DNA from: Owenia fusiformis
Lineage: Eukaryota; Annelida; Polychaeta; Sabellida; Oweniidae
Direction: 5' to 3'
Length of the DNA: 64,000 bases
NCBI GenBank assembly: GCA_903813345.2
Contig: CAIIXF020000006.1
Location: 14,514,348-14,578,347 of the forward strand
Below the pieces are notes generated by a model. It was not told where the DNA came from and searched no databases. It saw only the letters and a list, made by a program, of their open reading frames with translations. Every line of letters begins with the position of its first letter. Position 1 is the first letter of the stretch. Shown one piece after another: positions 23,613 through 39,766 of this stretch. Position numbers and translations under genes: made by a program.

Positions 23613-25447
23613 TCATCGTTGAGCCCGAATTGTGTAATTTATGTTGAAGAAATAATAAATAATGAAAAAATATTGTAGTTACCAATGGAAACATTACATT
23701 TTAATTTTGATTGTGTGAAGTGAACAATGGTAGCGAGTTCAACTAACTAATTATGAAATATTCAGTTTTTATTTTTGCTTTTCATAATCATTTAGTCTGT
23801 TGAGAAAGTACACAGGTCATCTGAATATATCAGGATAAAACTATTACAACCTCAATATAACAAATTAGTGAACTTGTCTAGAGATCAGGATACATTACAC
23901 TAGTAAGCACATGACCTTACTCTGAATTGAGAGCTACAAGCAGTATATAGTACACTAGATCTAAACAAAAAACAGTTTATGTGACAGTGATCAACGTACA
24001 TGTAAACTGCAATGTTGGAACCAATATATAGGTTCCAATCTGGCAATTACTTCCTTGTTCTTTAGACTTTTAGACAATTTGGTCAAATTATGCAACATGT
24101 GTAGCCTTCAAATATAACTTTATTCAAGTAGATGAGAGTATCTAGAACACAAGTTCATAGTATTATTTTCTGTCATGTCTAGCTGTTCCACATTTTGGGC
24201 ATCTAATTTCAGTCATAAACTATGTGGTCACTTGCTTCACATATTGAACTTTTCATGTGTTTTTGAAAATATAGGACAGTAGTTTGAAAAGTAAACCACT
24301 GAATATTCTAGTTATTCATACATTCTAAAGTATTGTGAACCGTTAATAGGTACACTAATTTCTGGTAGTCAAAATTACTTCACTAATTTTGTCTACATTA
24401 TTGAGGAAGGTTACTTCAAACTACCAGCAATATTTTCAGACTAATTCAATCAGATTGTATCTTTGAAACTATATACATACACTTTTTGTGCTAACTAGTA
24501 CGTGAAAATATACTGTTGAGACTAGATGTCATCAAAACCACCATAGCTAAGGCAAAAAAAGTTGACCTAGAAATATCCTGTTACAGTAATATAAGCAATA
24601 ATTCATTCTGAGCGTATGACTTACTGACATTCTGTTAAAGGCACGTGTATATGGAAATATTTTGAAAATTTCTGGTACAAAATATAGTATGAAGGCATGT
24701 GTTTTATTTCTTTGTTTTTTTTCAGGAAATTATCTTTGCATTGCCTTCTTTAAGTAACTGAGTAAGCCTGGTAATTATCTTGTGCCAAGAAAATCTCAGG
24801 TTATGCACACCGAATCCAAAGAACATTATGTTATTTATCAAAAGACATAAAAGTCGGTGCTAGCTATGTACATATTTCTTACTTCAATTTAATCTAAAGA
24901 CCAGCTTAAGTGTTCTCTCAAAGCCCAAAAGTTGCGGCTGTCTCAAATCGCAGACTTTTAAATCGACCAGTACTTCAAAAGACAGCTGTAGCTTTGTGAG
25001 AATGTTCAAGCTAGTGTATAGAATCAGTTGAGCAGACTACATCCTCTAGACGGTATTTTTTGCGTTACTTTTTATGTCATTTAATTGTACCTTACTACCT
25101 AATTGAATTTTCATAATGTTTATTTTATTGAAGTAATGCTTCCTCTAATGAATTGATAATTTTGTGCAATACAATTCACCGCAATAACCACACGACAGAA
25201 AATAAGGATAACAAACTGAGTTCACTGAGTTCACACTCAGTCTGTTGGATACTAATCAATAATGAGGTAAGAAATATGTGCATAGCTGGTGCAGATATTT
25301 TTGGACTTGTGAAATATAACATGTGGTTCTATTGTATACACACCGATAACGTGGGTATTTCCATGAACATGTGCCTTTAACACTAATTTGTAAATTCTGC
25401 AAACTGATTGCCTATTTCAATGGTAGGAGCAACTTATAACCTTTATA

Positions 25448-25695
25448 TTGTTTCTCAAGGGGGGATTTTGCGTGTTTCGGGGGGTATGGATGCAATTTTC
25501 CAGGGGAGAGGGGTATGGATGCAAATTTCTGGGGGGGGGGGGGTATGGATGCAAATTTCCGGGGGGGGGTGGTGGTATGGATGCAATTTTCTGGGGGGGG
25601 GGGGGGGGTAGCAAGAAAAAAAATTCTGGGGGGGGGGTGTCTCAGCCTGTGCATCCATACCCCCCGTACATTTTTTAAATGGAATGGCCCATTTG
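25448..25695 (-). repeat. G-tract repeat block, inverted copy of the 22-kb module
   Basis: Four or five units of GGTATGGATGCAAATTTC plus a G run are followed by GTGCATCCATACCCCCC and GTACATTTTTTAAATGGAAT, the reverse complement of the module at 21975. The GGTATGGATGCA motif therefore appears on both strands of this block, making it a partial inverted repeat. Confidence 0.78.
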
Positions 25696-25936
25696 AACAA
25701 AACATCAAAATTTTGTTGACTGATGACTGCTAAAGCTCAATTGCATTGCTGAAATCCTGGTTGATATTGAGAAATCCAATTTTGATTGCATCATGGATAT
25801 ATACAGCATCGTGTGATGTAAATGTTCTCCAGTCTAAATTGTCTTACTTGATCGCACTATGTTTGTATCCTTGCACATGAACTGATTTAGGCCCATAGAT
25901 GCCGACAAGATTCTTTAGTTATAGGATCAGTAGCTC

Positions 25937-26154
25937 AATAAATATTCCTCAAGATGAGACACTGAAGAAAATTTCGAATTTTGAAATGACATCGTGCAGC
26001 AAAGACAGGAACTTATGAGACAAATCATACCTCATTCGAAGCGTCTTGTTATTCTTTACCTTTCACGAATGAACGGTATACAAGTAATCCTATGTATTTC
26101 GACACACAGGAGCCGGGAACAAGATTCGGTGTCTCATCTTGAGGAATATTTATT
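25937..26154. repeat. 26-bp perfect inverted repeat, 218 bp overall
   Basis: The arm at 25937-25962 (starts AATAAATATTCCTCAAG, ends GATGAGACAC) has its exact reverse complement at 26129-26154. The 166 bp between them are unrelated and contain no ORF of note. It could be a small terminal-inverted-repeat element or a transcribed hairpin upstream of WDR5. Confidence 0.7.
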
Positions 26155-27308
26155 CTCAATGGCAGATACTCCAGGTGGGGCATCTTAAATCAGAAAAACT
26201 GGCTTCCGCCCTCTGTAATATATTATTATTCACAGACAATTACAACTGGCTAGAATTTCCCAATCAGCAATCAAAAGATTCATAGTGATATGTGATTTGA
26301 ATTTTTTGTTATTGAATAAGATGAAATCTGGCGATTCAAAATCCGAAGTGGAAAAGAATGACCAGTGGCAGTTTATTTGAATTTTTAATTACGACATCCT
26401 TTAGATCGGGCCTATTCATACATGACAGGATGGATCTACATGTATTTCTAAATTTTGTGCAACATCTCTGATTTGGTTCATTATCTGACAGACATTTTTC
26501 CTCAAAGCATTCATCTTATGCTATTTACTACTTTATCTTAATTTTGAATATTCATATAAAACACACTGAAAAGCGATAATCTTAACTAATTTCATGATCA
26601 AACTTTGGGATTAACATTTTCTGTTTCCCTATATCTACCTACTATTTACTACTTATGACTCCGACTGGACAAACTTGCATTAATTATACATGTTCCTGGG
26701 CCTGTAATTGTAGGTCTTAGCATTACAAAGTTTCCAAGGAAAAACTTACTTATTCCCAAAATTTCACCTCAAATTCTCTAAGGTCTTTAAGTCTTTAAGG
26801 TCTCATGGTACTTAACAGAAAGTGACAAAACCATGCTGGATTTTAAACATTTTTTGAACTATAACAGAGCTCTGTTTTTACCTCCAGTCAGTTAAACTAG
26901 TTCCACATATCATTTACATGACCAGGATCACAATGTACATGGTCAGAATGACCCTAAACATTATGAAATGACTTTCAGCCCTCTGAAAATGTAACTGAAA
27001 ATAGCTAGAAGTAGAAGCTTCGTAAAGGTCATAAAAAGGAAAATAGATCGTTTTCAATTCAGTTTCTTTCTCAAGATTTTCATACAGGAAATCCTCCTTT
27101 TGGTACCTGTAGTCTCATAGTAAAAACATGAACCTTGATATATGGCGGGGATGCCACATATTGATTTAAATGTTGTCTATAAATTTACAAAATTCTGAAA
27201 TGTTGCACAAAAAATAACAAAGTCCTCCACACTAAATATCCTGTAGATAGCACTGGAAGTAAAATCTCCCAAAATATCATGTTGTATTTTACTGCTTTCA
27301 GAGTGAAC

Positions 27309-32711
<5,403 letters not shown>

Positions 32712-33910
32712 AAATAGATTCCAAAATTCCCTCTTTATATTGAGCAGTTGTGTCAGTTTCTATTGAATTGTCAATAGGATCTTACTATATAGGAATGATA
32801 ATGATTGACGATTGTGCAAAACTACAGTGAACTGAGTACAAATCAAACCTAGTGGATTTGCATTTGGCCCAGTTATGGATTGCCAGTTCAGATATTGACC
32901 GTCTTCCAATGTATGGATTTCCTACAAGTACCTGTTTCTTCGTGACATTGTGACAACGTGTAGTAGTTAATCATTAGTTGGTTGATATAACAATCATATA
33001 ATATACATTTTACATGTATTAATATGCTACAACCATACCATAGACAACAAACTGTTCTACTGGCTCTCAGATATGTCATCTGCGTAATAAACTGGTGATT
33101 TCAAGCCACAGACTTTTAAATGATCAGTGTGCAGAACTTTGCATTCATCACCTTGTTTTGCCACTAAAATATAAGTGAAATATAATCATGTTTAACTAAA
33201 CGAGGAAAAGATTCACCTCAGACTTTCTCAACAGCTATGAATAATGTGGAAGTTACGACTTTGATGATGATGACTTAATGCATAAACACCAAACACTCCA
33301 TAAGGATGGCTTTCTTGAACTTTTCTGTCTAGTTATGCAAAGTTTCTGTCTTTCTGTTAAGTTGAATCTTTAAGTAATTTACGGATTAATGATCATTACA
33401 TCTATAATATATACTTGTAAATGTTCCTAATGTATCAATGTCTGTAATAGCACTACTATATAATGGGAATATATGTGTACTGTGTTTAGTGTTTATGCAC
33501 TCAAAAGTGTTTCATGGTTCCTTGACCACTTTCTTTTTATTAGGAATATCCTTAATATTTGTATGATATTTCTGTACAGTGTAAATAAGAAGTATTAGTA
33601 CTCATAAAGCAAGTTTGTACAAATTATGAATAGGCCATGTGCATTAGTGTCTGTACATTTAGTATTTTTCACAGCTCGATAGAATTTTATAAAAAAAGAA
33701 ATACAGTATGAATGAATGGTTCTAATATATTCAGATCTCATTTGATTTTGAATAAGTCATTGCTTTTACTAATTAAATGTGATCTTAATGGGTGGATTTT
33801 ATTAATCATTATTGTACTATTCTACCACTAAGAACCAAAATCCAAATGTTGCGAGCTGTGTAAATTGAGTACCAAAAAATAGTGAAATAAAAGTCATAAT
33901 AAATCATCAT
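32712..33910 (+). other. WDR5 3' untranslated region and candidate poly(A) signal
   Basis: No further coding sequence follows the WDR5 stop. The first strong AATAAA on the plus strand in a suitable context is at 33886-33891, giving a 3' UTR of roughly 1.2 kb if used. The assignment is by position only. Confidence 0.45.
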
Positions 33911-34009
33911 ACATGTATTAATTTTTTGTTTCCCTGATGTTTTTCAAGGGTGAGCTTTTTGCATTCATTGAGAAGGGATATTGAGAAGGCTGCCGATCCT
34001 CCTTACCCT

Positions 34010-34470
34010 TTTAGGCATAGAATCTCTGTTGGTGAATGAATTTCCAATAAAGCCACCTTTTTGCAAAAAGTAGCCTTTGATAACTCAAATACCAGTTGAC
34101 AGATTGGTTCAAATTTAATATGCTGATGCCTTGGGAAATGGGTATATAGGACGATGCCCAAGAAGGAATCTTCAAGATATCTCCTGAATTCAATATTTGC
34201 TGTTTTGCCTACATTTGTAAATGAAATTCCTGATAACTTCAATACCAGTAAACAGATTATAGTTTTAAATTTTTTTCGGGCAATGTCCTGCAGTAGTAGG
34301 GTCTTTGTTCAAGAAGGAATTTCCAATATGGCTGCTTTGCTAAAAAAAATGGCCATTATTGTAAAAATGTTGATTTTGATACTTCATATGCCATTTGTCA
34401 TATTTGGTCCAGGTTTTATATGCTAATGCCCAATAGAAATAGAACTCTGCTCTCAAAGGACTTTTCAAAA
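34010..34470 (+). repeat. Degenerate tandem repeat with AAGAAGGAAT units
   Basis: About three diverged ~140-bp units contain AAGAAGGAAT-, TTTCCAATA-, CAATACCAGT-ACAGATT- and TATGCTGATGCC-like motifs. Related words (GAAATTCCTTCTCAAGAAGA) occur in reverse near 41930-42200. The WDR5-cenH3 intergenic region otherwise shows no gene between 33.9 and 35.0 kb. Confidence 0.5.
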
Positions 34471-34914
34471 TGGCTAGTTAGATTAGATAGATATATGTAC
34501 ATGTAGCCTTCAAGTTGTGGATGAAATATAGTATTACTTTGCAACTTATAACGGAGGCTTTGTCACACTTGTTCCCACGAAAGCTTGGCGATAACAATCT
34601 CTGTGATCTGAACCTTGACAGATTACTTATGCCTCATTTTTAACCATGTTTTAGTATAGAATTAGAAAAAATCAAGTTTTTTGAATATAGTAAAACCATG
34701 CACTTCTAATCATTAGAAGTCCATGATAAAACTAAACCATTTTAACTATTTAGGCATGCCATTTCATTAGATTAGATTAGATTGATCATTGAATAATGAT
34801 TAAAAGGTGAATACAAATTTTGGAGAATGGAAGAAGAACCTAAAGAGTTTAACTCCCGGGAAATTGCAAAGGGAAATCTTCCGACTTGAATTCTTGATTT
34901 TTCGTGCAGTGTAA

Positions 34915-35052
34915 TATCTAAATGCGCATGCGCTGCTAAGGCGTCAGTAAACTTCCGTTTAAAACTTTTTGTACACTAAATCTATGTATTTGACCAACGA
35001 ACGGCATGTAAGTGTGTAATTACACAAATATATCAATCAAACATCTGTCAAA
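34915..35052 (+). promoter_or_regulatory. cenH3 promoter region with an NRF1-like palindrome
   Basis: TGCGCATGCGCT at 34923-34934 is a near-consensus NRF1 site, ending about 120 bp before the cenH3 ATG. It is followed by an ETS-like CTTCCG at about 34951. Local CpG density rises here relative to the AT-rich flanks. The binding factors are inferred from motif shape only. Confidence 0.45.
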
Positions 35053-38000
35053 ATGGTACGGTCCGACAAGCAGAAGCGAAAAGGTGAAAATCCATCGAGA
35101 TATCCAAGGTTGACACCTCAAAAAAGACTAAGTTTCAGTGGTGCAGTTCACAATCCAACTCCTTCTCCAGCTGCATCTACTTCAAGAGGAAGAATACCTG
35201 CAGGAAAAACAGTACTAGGAACTTCAAGAAGTGCAGTGAAATCACGTAAGTCAATCACATCAATCAAGTCCTCAGTTACAGTGGTGAGTGAGTATCCTTG
35301 CCTCACATGGCAGACGCCCGGGGCTAGACCAGGGTACAAGAAGGTTCTGATTTCAGTTTCGCACAAAATAAAAATAATCAATAGCTTATTCCTACTGCCA
35401 GATTTAGTAATGATTATGCTGGGATCTGAATTTCAAAACCATCAACAATTGTATTCACCCACACAAAAAGAAGTCAATAAAGCAACCTATCATCTAGCGG
35501 GTTACCAAAATGCTTAAAGAGCCTTAAATTTTAAGGTTCTTTAGCATTTGGGCTAAAGAGCCTTAAATTTTAAGGCTCTTTAGCATTTTGATAGCCAATT
35601 CTGCTAGAGAGCCTTAAAGGAATTCCAGGCGACAGAAATGACGAAATATTGCTTCTGGGACAAGATCAAACGACTTTGTGACATATTCTATACCCAACCT
35701 ATTTTGTAATTTAACAATCAGCACAAATATACATACCATATTAGCAGATATCGGACAAGTTCAAAAAGAAATATTTTTTGATCGATTAAATCACTGATTA
35801 TTAAACCGGAAGTGTCTTCTCTGAGGTCCGCAGATGAAGATGAAGAAGAAAATATAAAGATTTTAGTCAATTCAATTTTGCCGTCGATTTAATTTTAAAT
35901 GGTTCTAAATAATCTCTGAATGCTTACTTTGACTTCTATTATTACTGTTTTGACTTCCCCACTTCATAAAAAGAACATTTTCACTTTTACTCGACTCATA
36001 AATTTACTTCCGGTCTACCGAGAAAAATAAAAGTTCTTAAAACCTTTTCAATCCTCAGTCTAAATTTGGCTTTTTAAAGGTTCAGACGTCGACTTTAAAT
36101 GGACCTCCATGTATATATCGAAAATAGGTTCACCAGAGAAGGTGTAAGACCAGGGACCCGGGGGTTCACTCCAATATTCTTCTTAATACCCATGTGCCGC
36201 CCCAAAGACCCCCATTTTGAGGATTTTTTCCATGTATATTTCCTCTTAAGATTGAAGGTTTCCATGTTAAATTCATCTGAGACTAATAAATGACTATAAA
36301 ATCAACTTTTCTAGTCATTTGTTCCAGGCCTCAGCAACTGATTTAACAAATTTAATATAATTTTTTGTAGAAAAACTGAATTTTGACTTAAAAAGAGTAC
36401 TTTCTTAGACAATTTTCCATATTTTTTTCCTCTCAGATTGGCAGAGTTCCATGTTTTATGCTCAAAGCCAAAATTGCCTGTGCTGCACATACCTACCCAA
36501 ATTATTTGAAGTGAACCCCCTGGGACCAGGCAATCACGTAAATGAGCTGAGAGTCACATTTAGTGATGAATTTGATGCTAGGCTAAAATCGTTGATACAT
36601 ACAAATGAAGGACTTTTGAGCGGAAGTTTTTGCAAAAAGTTGTGAAAAAATATCTTGTCAGCTGATGGAAAATCCTAAAAAACAGCATCGAAATCTAATA
36701 GGCAATAGATTTTGAAGTGTATTCTGTGATGTCCCCGGGCTGATGTCCCTGCATTCACGATAAACTGCGTCAAGATGGAGCAAGCCCAAAAATTCTAGAA
36801 AAAAATTGTGTACATAATTACCGGACCTCAGAGAACAAAATTCCGGCTTGTTTTTCATAACAAAAAAGTGCACCCATTTGGAATCGAACCCACGCCGCAT
36901 AGGTGCTAAGCGAACACCCTAACCACTACATCAGAGTGGATTTTCCATGAGTGCTCTAAAATTTTCAAAATTTTATGGTGATATACATGTGTGATATTTT
37001 TAAGTGGCATTCTGGGTTGAAAAACTTTCGAGACTGTTGTTTTTTTGTTTAGATTACGAAAACATCAATAAAAACAAAATAAACACGGATTATAAATACA
37101 AAGGCTCTCTAGCCAAAATACTATGTTCACAGCTAAATAGCCTTAAATTTTAAGGCTCTTTAGCATTTTGGCTAAAGGGCCTTAGAATTTAAGGTTCTCC
37201 AGACACTTCGTATTTCTTATCTGACATTTCTTGTGGCCCGCCCTAGGTTTAACATCCGTGCCTATTCGGCCCTTGATGCAAACATTTTTAATGATGGCCT
37301 ATGGCAGCGCATAGAATTCTATGCGCGTTTTACTAATAACTGATAGTGAGAATTTGCAACCAATGAAAGCATAGCACGGAAGTTAAACCCAACCACGGCA
37401 ACAAGAACACTCAGATTATAAATGAAAGCCGTGGAATTGGGTTTAACTTTTTGAACTACCTATCATCATGATAGAGTTTTATGGCAGCGTGTATTTATCC
37501 ATTCAATAGATCTAGCTAGTAACAGAAATACTCGAAAATTGTTATACATATCGAAAGACAGGTCAGTCATTATCTCAAAAAAAGCATGGACTAGTCAATT
37601 CTATTCTGGCAACATCACATTCTTAGAATCGCTTAGCTCATCAAATTTAGGAAAAAACTCTCTATGTATTGGACGGAATTCCACTTGACTCTTACGTGGT
37701 GAACTGACGAAAGGTAGGCGAGATATAACACCATTATGGCCAAACTTACCGTATAAATGAAAAATTGGAAAATTATGGCAGGAATTGAGAAAAAAGTAAT
37801 TTTTGGACTGACCAGGAGCATAAAAATTCTTATAATTTAAAAAAGTCCATGTGGTAAAATTTATTTTATGTATAAAAACAAATCTTTTGATGTAAATATG
37901 TTTTTACCAAAACATTGAAAATTGTAATGCACTCACATGGAAAGTGGTAATAAAGGATACAATACAATACAATACAATACAATACAATACAATACAATGC

Positions 38001-39766
38001 AATGCAATGCAATGCAATCACCTTAAAATTTTCCCACCTTTGAGGAGTGGCATTGATCTTTTCTAGATATAGCTGGACAAAACTCATGGGGATAGAAGCA
38101 GAACAATATTAGAAGTCACTGCCACAATGTCTAAATATTAGATTAGAAATATCCTAAGAAATAATCTCTAAATTATCCTAAAAAATCATTTACTATTATT
38201 TCAGCAAGAAAAAGGCATTATAGACCAGGAGCAAGAGCTTTAATGGAGATAAGGCGCTTCCAAAAATCGACAGATCTTTTAATCAGGAAACTTCCATTTG
38301 CTAGATTGGTAAGTATCCCATTCATTAAGTTTATGTAAAATTTTTAAAAAGTAAGTGAATTCATTTACATGTCTAAATAAAATAAATAAATTAAATACAT
38401 ATTCTCACTGGTTTACTAAAGCAATTCCTTTGATATTTTTGCCTGGCCCATTTAAAAGAAATAAAAGTCTTTAATTACTCTTACCGGTATTTTTTTTTAG
38501 ATCAAGGAAATTGCGATGGAGTACAGTTCCCATCAGTTAAAATGGCAGGCTGTCGCTATTATGGCATTACAAGAGGTAAGAATATACCTGTTTATAAAAA
38601 CTTTCACAATATTTTTCATTTTGTATTCTTTGTACAGAAAATTGTACTCTCAGTTAATTTCACTTTGAGAAAACACAATTTCACAACTATTAAATTTTGC
38701 AAATTTCACTAAGTACACATATACTACTATGTCATCTATGTCAATGACACGCTGCACCTTAACCTCTATTACATCATAATTTTTTGGTTTATTTGATCTA
38801 ATAAGCCTCTGTAACAGACATTGTTACTTAGTATCAGATTTATCATCTAAAAACTCTCGACAAATATTTTACAAACATGACAATTTCGTGAAGATTAATT
38901 TTTGGGATATTACCACAATCCCAAAAAGTGCAAAACTAAATCACATGCGAAAAATATCTGGAGTACAGTATATTGTTTTGTATTACCAAGTTCCCCACAC
39001 TCCCATTATTATCTCCGTTAAAGGCAGATTGCAAAAATGCACTTGTACAGTGAAAGCAACACTTGATATTTGGAGCTGTATCAAGCATTTGATTCAAAAA
39101 CTTTTGTTTACATGCGTGAATTCCTAGAAAATAATCAGAGTATTAAAAAAGCACAAGTGTGATGATAAGAGTAGTCAGATCTAGAGTAAAATGATTGACA
39201 CACACTTTATTCAATATGATTTATTTATATTCTCTTAGAAGTGTGCTTTACACAAGTTTTTATGTTGTCACCATCAACTTCAGTTAGAGTCATTCTAAGT
39301 GAAGCCATTTTCTTTCAAATTCTCTGATATTGTGGGTGCTTGGGCATTATTGTTTTTTTACAATCATAGTTTTATTAGTTTGCATGGCAAAACTTTTGGA
39401 ATCAAGCTTCAGCTTAATTTAGCTGAAATCAAAGGTTGTTGAAAACAAAAGAATTTCAGCAACCATCTTGAATGACGCTAACTGCAGTTAGAGTCATCCA
39501 GCTGGGGAACAGTGATGTTGTTGTCAAATTAATTGGCTGCCAAAACTGAACAGGATTTGAAATAACCACAAAAATATGTTAAAACAGATACCATTTTCCA
39601 GACAGCCTTTAAATGTGATGTAACTGTTTTCTGTTTCCAGGCAGCTGAGGCATATCTAGTCCATGTGTTCGAGGACACTAATCTCTGTGCTATACATGCC
39701 AAACGTGTCACTATACAACCTAAGGACATGCAACTAGCTAGGAGATTACACGGGAGCATGTTATAG
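35053..39766 (+). CDS. CENPA: Centromeric histone H3 variant (CENP-A/cenH3)
   Basis: Replaces H3 in centromeric nucleosomes and seeds the kinetochore. Exons 35053-35245, 38205-38308, 38501-38575 and 39641-39766 join in correct phase into 165 residues ending ARRLHGSML and a TAG stop. The histone fold begins [20 protein letters not shown] (residues 66-85) and continues [15 protein letters not shown]. Loop 1 reads [11 protein letters not shown]: it is one residue longer than in canonical H3 and has Trp (W114) where H3 has Phe, both cenH3 hallmarks. Helix 2 and the C-terminal part ([36 protein letters not shown]) are H3-like. The 64-residue N-tail ([20 protein letters not shown]) has no similarity to the H3 tail, as expected. 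Canonical replication-dependent H3 genes lack introns; this one has three. A second in-frame donor at 35288 would add 14 residues. Confidence 0.95.
35508..37203. mobile_element. Foldback element with AGAGCCTTAAA palindromes at both ends
   Basis: At 35508-35620 the motif GCTAAAGAGCCTTAAA and its complement TTTAAGGCTCTTTAGC form two successive near-perfect palindromes, followed by GCTAGAGAGCCTT. The same arrangement, reversed, occurs at 37100-37203 (AAGGCTCTCTAGC, then the palindrome, then GGGCCTTAGAATTTAAGG). The 1.7-kb unit has no transposase ORF. Confidence 0.65.
36866..36940 (-). ncRNA. Degenerate tRNA-like sequence (possible SINE head)
   Basis: On the minus strand: GTAGTGGTTAGGGTG (A-box-like), TTCGCTTAGCACC (anticodon-loop-like, reading AGC) and GTGGGTTCGATTCC (B-box) are in tRNA order and spacing. 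The acceptor (about 5 pairs), anticodon and T stems pair poorly, so this is a tRNA pseudogene or a tRNA-derived SINE promoter rather than a working tRNA. Confidence 0.45.
37211..37383 (+). repeat. Two-copy dispersed repeat, copy 2
   Basis: Same orientation as 20162-20338: TTGTGGCCCGCCCTAGGT, CCGTGCCTATTCGG, GGCCTATGG.AGCGCAT and GAAAGCATAGCACGGAAGT are shared. It abuts the right end of the foldback element at 37203. Confidence 0.85.
37957..38018 (+). repeat. Pentanucleotide microsatellite (ATACA)n/(ATGCA)n
   Basis: About eight ATACA units grade into four ATGCA units. The preceding ~100 bp (ending AAAGTGGTAATAAAGG) resembles the 3' end of a retroposon whose tail the microsatellite would be, but no body is recognisable. 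Confidence 0.85.
38640..38968 (-). mobile_element. MITE-like dispersed repeat, minus-strand copy
   Basis: Reverse-complement copy of 16911-17252 in the last cenH3 intron, with ends near AGTTAATTTCAC and GGAGTACAGTATATTG. The central ~90 bp are almost identical to the other copy. Confidence 0.75.

Larger units (their letters stand above)
21571..27301 (+). other. BET-WDR5 intergenic/5' region
   Basis: No coding gene is visible in this 5.7-kb stretch between the head-to-head BET and WDR5 genes. It holds G-rich repeat blocks (21975-22200 and 25448-25695), an inverted-repeat element with a poly-C tract (23099-23612) and a 26-bp perfect inverted repeat (25937-26154). The WDR5 coding start lies just after a splice acceptor at 27300-27301, so an untranslated first exon and its promoter should be somewhere here. 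A perfect donor (AAG/GTGAGT) near 21889 is one candidate. Confidence 0.5.
35246..38204 (+). other. First cenH3 intron, 3.0 kb, with nested repeats
   Basis: The intron contains a foldback element (35508-37203), a degenerate tRNA-like sequence inside it (36866-36940, minus strand), a two-copy repeat (37211-37383) and a pentanucleotide microsatellite (37957-38018). The 154-residue reading frame that runs from the cenH3 ATG into this intron would lack the histone fold and is not a separate gene. Confidence 0.75.

Noticed and set aside
25412-25733. Gly- and Pro-rich ORFs on both strands
   Set aside because: They are translations of the G-tract repeat block, with no conserved protein features.
35053-35517. 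A 154-codon ORF starting at the cenH3 ATG
   Set aside because: It runs through the two exon-1 donors into intron sequence and lacks the histone fold; the spliced form is strongly supported.
36866-36940. A functional tRNA-Ala(AGC) gene
   Set aside because: The A- and B-box words are present but the acceptor, anticodon and T stems pair poorly, so it is at best a tRNA relic or SINE head.
39250-39520. TTCAGTTAGAGTCAT and GCAGTTAGAGTCAT as flanks of an insertion in the last cenH3 intron
   Set aside because: The two words are a short direct repeat only; the sequence between shows no element structure.
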